A DNA stretch of 64,000 nt from JBNPEO01 sp050490315 (GTDB taxonomy: Bacteria > Actinomycetota > Actinomycetes > Actinomycetales > Micrococcaceae): the NCBI RefSeq assembly GCF_050490315.1, contig NZ_JBNPEO010000006.1, positions 62,001-126,000 on the forward strand, read 5' to 3'. The notes below the pieces were generated by a model. The model did not search any database, was not told the origin of the DNA, and saw only the letters and a program-made list of their open reading frames with translations. A program made the position numbers and the translations under genes. Position 1 is the stretch's first letter. Every line of letters starts with the position of its first letter. This document shows, piece after piece, positions 14,704 to 22,477 of the stretch.

Positions 14704-15684
14704 TTAGTTCTCGCTAGCCTTGTCAGCCTGGTTCTGCATGCTTGAGGCGATGTTCTTCACAGCCGTCTTAGCATCCGTGGCTACTTTAGGGGTGGCCTCG
14801 GCATTTCCTGCTGCGGGCTCCTCGACTGCCTCCTCAGTAGTTTCAGCAACGTGCTTTGCCTTTTCAGCAACAGCGTCCTTAGCTTCTTCGGCAGCGGCGG
14901 AGACATCGTCCCCAACAGCCTGAGCTGCTGCAGCGGCTTCAGCCTTGGCGTCTGCAGCTACGTCACGAACCGTGGTGGACGGTGCCGGTGCGGCAGGAGT
15001 CTTCCACGGGTCTTCGACGGGGCGCGTGGCCTTCCAAGCTGCAACACCTGCAGCCACGGCTGCGGCGATGATGCTGAAGATCAAGAATCCACGGTTTTTG
15101 GGCTTGGGCGCCGGGGCAACTTCAGAGCCGATCTTCTTCGCAGCATCCTGTGCGAACTTCTGAACGTTCTTGGCCTGCCTAGCTGCCTTCTTGCCCTGAT
15201 CCTGCAACTGGTTTACTACGCCAGCATCTGCCAGACGCTGTGCAACGGCGTCCACCTGAGCTGGAGCGTTTTCCAGGCTGCGGTGCACGGCGTCAGAGGC
15301 GTGACCAATCTGTTCGGAGAGCAAAGGCAAGTACTCGCCAACTACTTTGTCGCGGGCCTGACCCAACGCCGGGGCAGCTTTATCAAAAGCGCCCTGAAGC
15401 TTTGGCGTGGCGTCTTCCACGGCGTCGTGAATCCGCGGGCCAAGCTGGGCCAAGGAATCCTGAAGCTTCGGCGTAACTACTGCAACGCCGTCGGCCAAAT
15501 TGTGAGCGGCTGACTTGAGGCCTTCTTGAATCTTGGGCGAAGCGGTATCCAGCCCTTGCTGAATACGTGGAACAGCCCAGTTCACTGCGGCCTCTACTCG
15601 CGGTGTGGCCCAGTCTTTGGCGGTTTCAACACCGGAGACCACACTCTGTTCAAGGTCGCGGGCAATACGATCTGTCTTTTTCAC
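14704..15684 (-). CDS. Amphipathic-repeat membrane protein of unknown function
   Basis: 326 residues, starting at GTG 15684 with GGGAGGTA upstream. Residues 10-115 repeat an imperfect ~22-residue unit built on P-[RK]-[IL]-[QH]-x-[GA], such as TPRVEAA, VPRIQQGLDTASPKIQEGL and TPKLQDSLAQLGPRIHDAV, giving apolipoprotein-like amphipathic helices. One transmembrane segment lies near residue 205 (GFLIFSIIAAAVAAGVAAW) and the tail is alanine/glutamate-rich and acidic. It may coat the membrane or cell envelope, but no function is known to me. It is divergent from ppiA. Confidence 0.75.
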   Translation of the reverse strand: MKKTDRIARDLEQSVVSGVETAKDWATPRVEAAVNWAVPRIQQGLDTASPKIQEGLKSAAHNLADGVAVVTPKLQDSLAQLGPRIHDAVEDATPKLQGAFDKAAPALGQARDKVVGEYLPLLSEQIGHASDAVHRSLENAPAQVDAVAQRLADAGVVNQLQDQGKKAARQAKNVQKFAQDAAKKIGSEVAPAPKPKNRGFLIFSIIAAAVAAGVAAWKATRPVEDPWKTPAAPAPSTTVRDVAADAKAEAAAAAQAVGDDVSAAAEEAKDAVAEKAKHVAETTEEAVEEPAAGNAEATPKVATDAKTAVKNIASSMQNQADKASEN

Positions 15685-15849
15685 AACTACCTCCCGGTCA
15701 GAACGATCCTTATAAAGGGGTTCGCTGTTAGCCTACGTGCCTTGGGCTATCCCGGCTATTCTCGCGCGCAGAATGTATTGGGATTTCACCGAACGCTGAA
15801 CTCATTCACCATCCAACCAACGCACCAAGACCCGTGAAAGAATGAAGTT

Positions 15850-16395
15850 ATGACTGCTATCGCAACTGCCAAAGCAACCCTCCACACGAGCCTGGGCGAC
15901 ATCGTCGTTAACCTCTTCGGTAACCACGCTCCTAAAACCGTTAAGAACTTCATCGGTCTCGCCACTGGCGAGCAGGCATGGACCCACCCCGAAACCGGTG
16001 AAGACAAGACTGGTACCCCGTTGTACAACGGCACCATCTTCCACCGCATCATCAAGGACTTTATGGTTCAGGCCGGCGACCCCTTGGGCCGCGGCGTTGG
16101 TGGCCCGGGCTACAAGTTCGACGATGAAATCCACCCGGAATTGAACTTCAACTCCCCGTACAAGCTGGCCATGGCCAACGCCGGTATCCAGGGCGGCCGC
16201 GGCACCAACGGCTCACAGTTCTTCATCACTACCGTGAACACTGACTGGCTTCAGGGCAAGCACAGCATCTTTGGCGAGGTTGCTGACGAGGAATCTCGCA
16301 AGGTTGTTGACGCGATTGAAAGCGTTCGCACTGGCATGGGTGACCGTCCGGTAGAAGACGTAGTCATTAACAGCATTGATGTAGAGCAGCTTTAA
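15850..16395 (+). CDS. ppiA: Peptidyl-prolyl cis-trans isomerase, cyclophilin type
   Basis: 181 residues with the full cyclophilin fold and active-site residues: FHRIIKDFMVQAGDPLGRG, the GTNGSQFFIT motif, and WLQGKHSIFGEV. No signal peptide is seen, so it is cytoplasmic and assists folding of proline-containing proteins. The name follows the conserved actinobacterial position (the ppiA-rhomboid-crgA order). It is followed after 6 bp by the rhomboid gene, so the two are probably co-transcribed. Confidence 0.95.
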   Translation: MTAIATAKATLHTSLGDIVVNLFGNHAPKTVKNFIGLATGEQAWTHPETGEDKTGTPLYNGTIFHRIIKDFMVQAGDPLGRGVGGPGYKFDDEIHPELNFNSPYKLAMANAGIQGGRGTNGSQFFITTVNTDWLQGKHSIFGEVADEESRKVVDAIESVRTGMGDRPVEDVVINSIDVEQL

Positions 16396-16401
16396 GCCTC
16401 T

Positions 16402-17277
16402 ATGAGCTATGGAATTCCGGCGGCACAGCCGTCCGCTGATACCCCTGTCTGTCCGCGACACCCGGACCGCCCCTCGTATGTGCGCTGTCAGCGCTGTGGG
16501 CGGCCGGCATGTCCGGAGTGCCAGCGGGCGGCCGCCGTCGGATTCCAATGCGTTGACTGTGTCAACGAAGCCCAGCGTTCAGTAGCGGGCAACAAAACTA
16601 TTTATGGCGGCACGGTCCGTGCTGGCCGGCCCATGGTCACTCTGGGCATTATTACGCTCTGCGCTGTGGTGTACATCCTGCAATGGATCGTCCCCAATGA
16701 CGCAGTGTTCCAAAATTTCGCCTTCGCGAACATTTATGCGAGCCCCGAGTCCGGTGTGTTCGAACCGTGGCGCATGCTGAGCTCGGCGTTCCTCCACTCG
16801 CAAGGGTTCATTCTCCACATTGCGCTCAACATGTACTCGCTGTGGATCTTTGGCCAAGCCCTGGAACCCCTGATTGGCCGCGCCCGATTCTTAGCGCTTT
16901 ATCTGCTCTGCGCCATCGGCGGGTCCGCAGGGTTCTTGCTCTTGACCCCCATGGTTCCCGTTATTGGCGTGGTGGGAGCATCAGGCGCCATCTTTGGTCT
17001 CTTTGGTGCCATGGTGGTTATCCAACGGCACCGCGGCGGTGACATCCGCCAGCTTCTAGTGCTGATCGGTATCAACGCCGTCCTGGGATTTATGGTCAGC
17101 GGAATCGCATGGCAGGCCCACCTAGGCGGCTTGATTACTGGCCTCCTCGGGGCTGCCGTGATCGCCTACGCACCCAAGGGACCCAAGCGGAACCTCCTGC
17201 AGGTTCTGGGTCTGCTGTTGGTCCTTGCCGTGGTGGTTGTGGCTGTGTGGATCCGCGTACAAACCGCAACGGTCTAG
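16402..17277 (+). CDS. Rhomboid-family intramembrane serine protease with N-terminal zinc-binding domain
   Basis: 291 residues. Residues 17-53 carry a cysteine/histidine cluster (CPRHPDRPSYVRCQRCGRPA and CPEC, CVDC) resembling a B-box zinc finger. The rhomboid core has six or more membrane helices from about residue 80, with HIALNMYSLW in helix 2, catalytic Ser194 in GASGAIFG and catalytic His240 in WQAHLGG. It cleaves membrane proteins within or near the bilayer; substrates are unknown. The start is ATG 16402. Confidence 0.93.
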   Translation: MSYGIPAAQPSADTPVCPRHPDRPSYVRCQRCGRPACPECQRAAAVGFQCVDCVNEAQRSVAGNKTIYGGTVRAGRPMVTLGIITLCAVVYILQWIVPNDAVFQNFAFANIYASPESGVFEPWRMLSSAFLHSQGFILHIALNMYSLWIFGQALEPLIGRARFLALYLLCAIGGSAGFLLLTPMVPVIGVVGASGAIFGLFGAMVVIQRHRGGDIRQLLVLIGINAVLGFMVSGIAWQAHLGGLITGLLGAAVIAYAPKGPKRNLLQVLGLLLVLAVVVVAVWIRVQTATV

Positions 17278-17324
17278 GTTCCGTTTTGGGGCTTTCTGAA
17301 CCCGTCTTATCCACAGGGTTTGTC

Positions 17325-17358
17325 CACAGTGTTAATAACTTACAAGCGTGTAATTCAC
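17325..17358 (+). repeat. 34-bp direct repeat, copy 1 (with 17781-17814)
   Basis: Begins with the CACA of a DnaA box and continues GTGTTAATAACTTACAAGCG to TGTAATTCAC. It contains the near-palindrome TTACA-AGCG-TGTAA (17340-17353). Copy 2 differs by a single base. Confidence 0.85.
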
Positions 17359-17780
17359 TGACGTTTTGGGCCTAAATCACCTGCATCCTGTATGTCCAGA
17401 ATCGGATCCACATTGGTTATCCCCACTTGTGGATAACTTGTGGGTAGTGCTGTGTGGAAATGTGGACAGTTCTCCCAAGGGAGAAGGTCCCTATAGTGGA
17501 CGGGCCTTACATGGGCAGTTTGCCGCAGGAACTCTGCGGACCAGCACCGGCGAAGCGATCCGCCGTCCACACCAGCAACTCCTTGAGTGGCGGTGAGTTC
17601 TCGGTAACCACTGAAGTTGCCATGGAGACCAGGGTTCCCGGATCAGTAGGGCACAGTTGGACGCGAGGGCACCGGCCCACAAAGCTGCTTGACCACCCTG
17701 GGGATATGGCCACTTGATGCACACAAGGTGTTCAATCCAAACAGACCGTGAACAGCACCCGACTTCTCAACAGGGTTATT

Positions 17781-17814
17781 CACAGTGTTAATAACTTACA
17801 AGCGTGTAGTTCAC
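17781..17814 (+). repeat. 34-bp direct repeat, copy 2 (with 17325-17358)
   Basis: Identical to copy 1 except one A to G change (TGTAGTTCAC). It also begins inside a DnaA box (17776-17784), so box plus repeat form one larger unit repeated 456 bp apart. Confidence 0.85.
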
Positions 17815-17987
17815 AGCTGGATTTAAGCCCTGATCGCACTATGCGCGGTAACTTTTCCTCAGCTCACCCCAAAGTTTTCCCCACCTGTGGATAACTTGTG
17901 GGTATCCACTTGTGGCTAAGTGGATAACTCGGATCTAGTGACGGGTTTCGTACAATGATTCGGAGCCGAGCTGTTCACTGTGAAAAT

Positions 17988-20015
17988 CTACAGCGAAGCG
18001 GCCAGCTCGGTTCCTTGGCGGATAGCGCGTTTGGCATCTAACTCAGAAGCCACGTCAGCACCGCCGATGATGTGTGGTTGGATCCCGGCAGCCACCAGTT
18101 CAGGTTCGAGCGTGCGGACGGACTCTTGACCAGCACAAATCACCACTGTGTCAACGTCCAGAATCTCCGGCCGGCTGTGGTCTTCACCAAAGCTGATGTG
18201 CAGACCGGAGTCGTCGATCCGCTCATAATTCACACCGGTAAGTTCTTGGACATTCTTTGCTTTAAGCGCAGCACGGTGCACCCAGCCGGTGGTTTTGGCC
18301 AAGCCAGCCCCAATGCGGCCTTCCTTGCGCTGGAGCAAATACACGGTGCGGGCAGCGGCGCTTGCTACTGGCTTGGTGAGCGAACCAACGGCGGTCGGAT
18401 TCGAACTAACGCCCCATTCTCGCTTCCACTCCTCAAGGTCCAAGGATGCTGAATGCTCGGTGGTGAGGAATTCGCTGACATCCACACCAATGCCACCGGC
18501 GCCGATCACTGCCACTCGATCACCAGCAGGTTTTCCGTCACGGACCAATTCAGCGTAGCTGAGCACCGAGGGGTGATCGATGCCGGGAATGGAGGGCATA
18601 CGGGGGGTCACCCCGGTGGCGAGAACAACGTCGTCGAACCTTTCCTCCACAAGTTGCGCAGCGGTGACTGCCGTATTCAGGCGGACGTCCACACCCAGCA
18701 CCTCGAGTTGCTTGGTGTAATAGCGAATAGTCTCAGCGAACTCCTCTTTGCCAGGGATGCGCTGGGCAATACCGAACTGACCGCCAATGCTCTCGCGCGC
18801 CTCAAAGAGAACCACCTTGTGACCGCGGCGGGCCAAACTTACCGCCGCAGAAAGACCAGCAGGACCACCTCCGACGACGGCAATGGACTTAGCACGCCGG
18901 GTAGGCATCAACTGCAAAACAGTTTCGTACCCCGCCCGTGGGTTCACTAGGCATGAGACGGGTTTGTTGGAAAAAGCGTGATCCAGACACGCCTGGTTGC
19001 AGGCAATACACGTATTGATGAGTTCAGTTTGGCCAGCCTGAACCTTATTGACCCAGTCAGGATCGGCCAAAAGCGGACGGGCCATGGAGATCAGCTCGAT
19101 TTTCCCTGAGCTCAAGATGGCTTCGGCGGTCTCTGGCATATTAATCCGGTTCGCTGCAGCCACAGGAATATCAACTGCTTGGGCAACCCGCTCGGTGAAC
19201 TCAACAAAGGCCGCCCGCGGAACGGAAGTCACAATGGTGGGAACTCGAGACTCGTGCCAGCCGATGTCAGTGTTCAGAATGGAGACGCCAGCATCCTGCA
19301 ATTCGAGGGCAAGTGCCTCGATTTCCGCGAAGGTTTGCCCGTCGGTGACTAGATCGGCCATGGAAAGCCGGAAGATGATGAGGAAGTCAGGACCACACTC
19401 GGCCCTCATGGTCCGGGCGATTTCAACAGCAAAGCGCCTGCGATTCTCCGGAGAGCCACCCCAGCGGTCCGTGCGCTTGTTAGTCCGTGCAGCCAAGAAT
19501 TGGTTAATCAGGTAACCCTCGCCGCCCATAATCTCCACGCCGTCATAACCGGCGCTTTGAGCTAGCTTGGCGCTGTGTACAAAGTCCTTGATGTGCCGCT
19601 CCACGCCAAGACTGCTAAGCGCGCGAGGGGTGAAGGGGTTGATGGGAGACTTCAACGCCGAGGCGGACACACTCAGTGGATGGTAGGAGTAGCGGCCAGC
19701 GTGCAGAATCTGCAAGGCGATTTTTGAACCCTCAGCATGAACAGCATCAGTGATTTCACGGTGAGCATCTGCATGCTTTTGGCTGGCCATGCGTGCACCC
19801 CTCGGTGCTAGCCAGCCACGCCGGTTGGGTGCGTAACCGCCAGTGACCATCAGCGCCACACCCCCGCGGGCACGCTCGGCGAAGTACGCAGCCAAGCGTG
19901 GAATGTCCTTGGTGTGATCTTCGAGCCCGGTGTGCATGGAACCCATAATGATGCGGTTCTTGAGCGTCACACTGCCCACCTGGAGCGGAGCTAGGAGGTG
20001 AGGGTATGCGTTCAT
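17988..20015 (-). CDS. fadH: NADPH-dependent 2,4-dienoyl-CoA reductase (FadH type)
   Basis: 675 residues. An N-terminal old-yellow-enzyme TIM barrel (FMN site; MNAYPHLLAPLQVGSVTLKN, HAGRYSYH) is followed by the four-cysteine [4Fe-4S] motif CIACNQACLDHAFSNKPVSC and a C-terminal FAD/NAD(P)-binding module (VVGGGPAGLSAAVSLARRG, then VAVIGAGGIGVDVSEFL). This is the full FadH architecture; the enzyme reduces 2,4-dienoyl-CoA during oxidation of unsaturated fatty acids. The start is ATG 20015 with GGAAGG seven bases upstream; an upstream ATG at 20030 has no ribosome-binding site. DnaA-box clusters lie on both sides. Confidence 0.92.
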   Translation of the reverse strand: MNAYPHLLAPLQVGSVTLKNRIIMGSMHTGLEDHTKDIPRLAAYFAERARGGVALMVTGGYAPNRRGWLAPRGARMASQKHADAHREITDAVHAEGSKIALQILHAGRYSYHPLSVSASALKSPINPFTPRALSSLGVERHIKDFVHSAKLAQSAGYDGVEIMGGEGYLINQFLAARTNKRTDRWGGSPENRRRFAVEIARTMRAECGPDFLIIFRLSMADLVTDGQTFAEIEALALELQDAGVSILNTDIGWHESRVPTIVTSVPRAAFVEFTERVAQAVDIPVAAANRINMPETAEAILSSGKIELISMARPLLADPDWVNKVQAGQTELINTCIACNQACLDHAFSNKPVSCLVNPRAGYETVLQLMPTRRAKSIAVVGGGPAGLSAAVSLARRGHKVVLFEARESIGGQFGIAQRIPGKEEFAETIRYYTKQLEVLGVDVRLNTAVTAAQLVEERFDDVVLATGVTPRMPSIPGIDHPSVLSYAELVRDGKPAGDRVAVIGAGGIGVDVSEFLTTEHSASLDLEEWKREWGVSSNPTAVGSLTKPVASAAARTVYLLQRKEGRIGAGLAKTTGWVHRAALKAKNVQELTGVNYERIDDSGLHISFGEDHSRPEILDVDTVVICAGQESVRTLEPELVAAGIQPHIIGGADVASELDAKRAIRQGTELAASL

Positions 20016-20100
20016 GTGGGAGCCTTCCATAGGAACATGTTACTGGAGAGTAACTTAGCCCGCTAGCGTTATGGGTCCACAATCTCTTGAGTCACCCAGT

Positions 20101-20300
20101 AACAGCAGATTTCCGGTGCATCCCGAGTTTTCCACAAGTAATCCACAATGTGGGTAACTTACACAGCTGTAACTTCACGCGTCGATTTCTCCCGTGCTGC
20201 CGGGAAATCAACAGGCAGCGCGAAAGTTGTCCACATTTGCACTGCCTGTGGATAACTGTTGTCCACTCTTGTGGACAGCTGGCTCAAAGCCGCAGCCACT
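20101..20300. other. Intergenic DnaA-box cluster 2
   Basis: In the 420-bp gap between fadH and crgA there are exact DnaA boxes at 20227-20235 (TTGTCCACA, +) and 20247-20255 (TTATCCACA, -), and one-mismatch boxes at 20128-20136, 20139-20147, 20149-20157, 20259-20267 and 20270-20278. The perfect palindrome TTACACAGCTGTAA (20159-20172) matches the TTACA-N4-TGTAA core of the repeats in cluster 1, in the same setting after a DnaA-like box. The rest of the gap (20301-20435) shows an imperfect GGGAACCCACC / GGTGAGTTCCC pairing that may end the crgA transcript. Confidence 0.7.
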
Positions 20301-20435
20301 CTCACCAATACGGCAGATCCCCTGCTCTGCTCGTGGCAAGAGTCTCGTGGCAAATATTCAGCACCAATACAAAACGGCGGGAACCCACCTTTGGTGAGTT
20401 CCCGCCGTCGGACGTTAAGTGGTGTTGCTGGCTAC

Positions 20436-20693
20436 CTAGGAGCGCCAGCGTGTGGTCATCAAAAAGCCGATGATCGCAATGCCAAAGCCAATACCGATAT
20501 TCCACGCTTCTGCGGCGGCAATGGGCAAAGTGCCTTCAGAGATGTAATACGTGATGATCCACAGCAGACCCAAAATCATCAGGCCGAACATCACCGGTTT
20601 GAACCACACCGGGTTCGGCTTGTAAGCAGTGGCAGCGGTGGTAGTTTCCGGAGCGCGACGGCTTGAACGCTTGCGGGGTTTGGACTCAGGCAC
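20436..20693 (-). CDS. crgA: Cell division protein CrgA
   Basis: 85 residues with a basic N terminus (PESKPRKRSSRR), the conserved PNPVWFKPVMFGLMILGLLW first helix and a second helix ending in GFLMTTRWRS. It matches CrgA, the small actinobacterial divisome protein that binds FtsZ, FtsQ, FtsI and PBPA. The start is GTG 20693, preceded by AGGAGG four bases away. It sits at its usual position between the rhomboid/fadH region and the sortase. Confidence 0.95.
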   Translation of the reverse strand: MPESKPRKRSSRRAPETTTAATAYKPNPVWFKPVMFGLMILGLLWIITYYISEGTLPIAAAEAWNIGIGFGIAIIGFLMTTRWRS

Positions 20694-20882
20694 GGGTCCT
20701 CCTGGGACGATCAACATAGGGCCAACGGCCGCACCCAAGTTGGTATCCTGCTAGAAGGAAAGCCGAGGGACGCGGCACGCCAGCGGCGTGTAATGCTTCA
20801 GCAGCCAATTCTAGCTGTTATTCACAGCACATCCGGCGTGAACCGCACGTCCCGGATGCTGATCGCGGAAAGGGGCGGCGCA

Positions 20883-21602
20883 GTGCGTAAAGCCGTCCAA
20901 GTAGTTGGCGAGCTACTAATCACCGCCGGAATCATCCTGGTGCTCTTTGTGGTGTGGGAGATGTGGTGGACCAATGTCGAGGCGGATAGCCGCCAAGGAC
21001 AAATCCTCAAGCAGTTCGCCCAAGAGCTGCCAGCGCAGACCACGCAGCCCAACCCGAGCACTCAGACAAAGGATTTTGGTGCTCCAAAGGTGGGTACAGC
21101 TCCACAACACGGACAAACCATCGGCGTGATCTACATTCCGCGCTTTGGTGCCAACTACACCCGGCCCCTGATTGAAGGAACCAGTGCTGACGTTCTGGAC
21201 ACGTTGGGGCTTGGCCACTACCCAAGTACCTCAATGCCCGGGGCCCTGGGCAACTTCGCCTTTGCCGGTCACCGCCAAACCCACGGTGCGGTGCTGGACA
21301 ATATCCACACCCTAGTGCCCGGCGACCGGATCTACGTTCAAACCAAAGACGGGTATTACACCTATGTGTACCGCAATACCGAAGTTGTCTTGCCCAACCG
21401 CAGCGACGTCCTGTTGCCCACCCCCACAGAAGCGGGAGTAGCACCCACAGAACGAGTCTTGACCATAACCAGCTGCAACCCACGCTTTGGCTCCCAGGAA
21501 CGCATCATCGCGTACTCGGTCATGGAGAGCTGGCGGCCCGCATCGGCAGGGCCTCCCGTAGAGATCTCCAAGCAGGTCGCGGCACTCAAGACGGCGGCAT
21601 AA
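20883..21602 (+). CDS. Class E sortase
   Basis: About 239 residues. An N-terminal membrane anchor (LLITAGIILVLFVVWEMWW) precedes a sortase domain with IGVIYIPRFG, catalytic His in FAGHRQTHG, catalytic Cys in TITSCNPRFGSQERII and the following arginine. It attaches LAXTG-type proteins to the cell wall. The start is taken as GTG 20883 with GGAAAGGGG upstream; in-frame ATGs at 20793 and 20856 lack ribosome-binding sites. A 56-codon membrane protein gene follows after 3 bp. Confidence 0.92.
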   Translation: MRKAVQVVGELLITAGIILVLFVVWEMWWTNVEADSRQGQILKQFAQELPAQTTQPNPSTQTKDFGAPKVGTAPQHGQTIGVIYIPRFGANYTRPLIEGTSADVLDTLGLGHYPSTSMPGALGNFAFAGHRQTHGAVLDNIHTLVPGDRIYVQTKDGYYTYVYRNTEVVLPNRSDVLLPTPTEAGVAPTERVLTITSCNPRFGSQERIIAYSVMESWRPASAGPPVEISKQVAALKTAA

Positions 21603-21605
21603 AAC

Positions 21606-21776
21606 ATGTATGCCTGGATCTTCCGTCACCTCCCCGGCCCGAAATGGTTCCGCATTTTTCTCAGCGTGTGCCTTTTGGCTCTAGCCTTACTACTGGTGGT
21701 CACCTTCGTATTCCCGTGGCTCTCAGAACTCACACGATTCACCGACTCAACGATTGGTACAGCAACCCCGCGATGA
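21606..21776 (+). CDS. Small single-pass membrane protein, 56 residues
   Basis: The reading frame runs ATG 21606 to TGA 21776. It encodes MYAWIFRHLPGPKWFRIF, then a hydrophobic helix (SVCLLALALLLVVTFVFPWL) and a short polar tail ending TIGTATPR. It starts 3 bp after the sortase stop, and its TGA overlaps the ATG of the amidotransferase gene (ATGA), so it is part of the same operon. The HLPGP...W motif recurs, as far as I recall, in small proteins at this position in other actinobacteria. Function unknown; possibly a partner of the sortase. Confidence 0.8.
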   Translation: MYAWIFRHLPGPKWFRIFLSVCLLALALLLVVTFVFPWLSELTRFTDSTIGTATPR

Positions 21777-22414
21777 CTAAAACTCGAATTTTGGTTGTAG
21801 ATAACTACGACAGCTTTGTTTACACACTGGTGGGCTACCTGCAGGAAATTGGTGCCGAGACCACTGTGGTGCGCAATGACGATGTCACCCTTGCCGAGGC
21901 GATTGATCTTGCTGAGGCGCGTGACGGTGTGCTGATTTCTCCCGGGCCCGGCAATCCGGCAGAAGCGGGAGTCTGCATTGATCTCATCAAATGGTGCGGT
22001 GAAAACAACAAACCCATGTTTGGTGTGTGCTTGGGACATCAGGCGCTAGCCGAGGCTTACGGTGGCGTAGTCACCCACGCGGCTGAACTGATGCACGGCA
22101 AAACCTCGTTGGTGGAGCACGGCGGCGGCAGCGTTTTTGCGGGGCTTCCCTCGCCTTTGCGGGCCACTCGCTACCACTCACTTGCGGCAGTGCGCGAAAG
22201 CATCCCTGAGGTCCTGGAAATCACTGCACAAACGGCCGACGGTGTGATTATGGGTCTCCAGCACAAAACGGCACCGCTCTCTGGTGTGCAGTTCCACCCG
22301 GAATCGGTATTGACCGAGGGTGGATACCGGATGCTTGGTAACTGGCTCGAGCAGACTGGCCTAGAAGGAGCAGCTGAGCGTTCGTCCACGCTCAGCCCCT
22401 TGATCAAGCACTAG
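21773..22414 (+). CDS. trpG: Glutamine amidotransferase component of anthranilate / aminodeoxychorismate synthase
   Basis: 213 residues with the class I glutamine amidotransferase motifs: ILVVDNYDSFVYTLVGYL at the N terminus, oxyanion loop SPGPGNPAEAG, nucleophile elbow GVCLGHQAL and the His/Glu pair in VQFHPESVLT. It supplies ammonia to a TrpE/PabB partner, which is not encoded nearby. In Actinobacteria the copy at this locus is called trpG or pabA. The start ATG 21773 overlaps the stop of the small membrane protein gene. Confidence 0.92.
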   Translation: MTKTRILVVDNYDSFVYTLVGYLQEIGAETTVVRNDDVTLAEAIDLAEARDGVLISPGPGNPAEAGVCIDLIKWCGENNKPMFGVCLGHQALAEAYGGVVTHAAELMHGKTSLVEHGGGSVFAGLPSPLRATRYHSLAAVRESIPEVLEITAQTADGVIMGLQHKTAPLSGVQFHPESVLTEGGYRMLGNWLEQTGLEGAAERSSTLSPLIKH

Positions 22415-22477
22415 AACGCCGACAAGGCATGGGACCGCTTTTCCTCGACCCAAGTTCTCACCGGTAACAAGTCCTAG

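Larger units (their letters stand above)
17278..17987. other. Intergenic DnaA-box cluster 1
   Basis: 710 bp with no plausible gene. Exact DnaA-type 9-mers lie at 17307-17315 (TTATCCACA, +), 17320-17328 (TTGTCCACA, +), 17428-17436 (TTATCCACA, -), 17776-17784 (TTATTCACA, +) and 17886-17894 (TTATCCACA, -). One-mismatch versions lie at 17417-17425, 17461-17469, 17911-17919 and 17919-17927. They fall in two sub-clusters (17307-17470 and 17776-17927), each containing one copy of a 34-bp direct repeat. It resembles an origin or a DnaA-titration/reactivation locus. The expected chromosomal oriC, beside dnaA, is not in the window. Confidence 0.75.

Noticed and set aside
17278..17987. Calling the first DnaA-box cluster the chromosomal oriC
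   Set aside because: dnaA and dnaN are not in the window, and no AT-rich unwinding stretch was identified; the boxes are reported as a cluster without assigning origin function.
18072..19515. Several open frames of 90-165 codons on the plus strand inside fadH
   Set aside because: They lie opposite a clear FadH coding sequence and have no ribosome-binding sites or family features.
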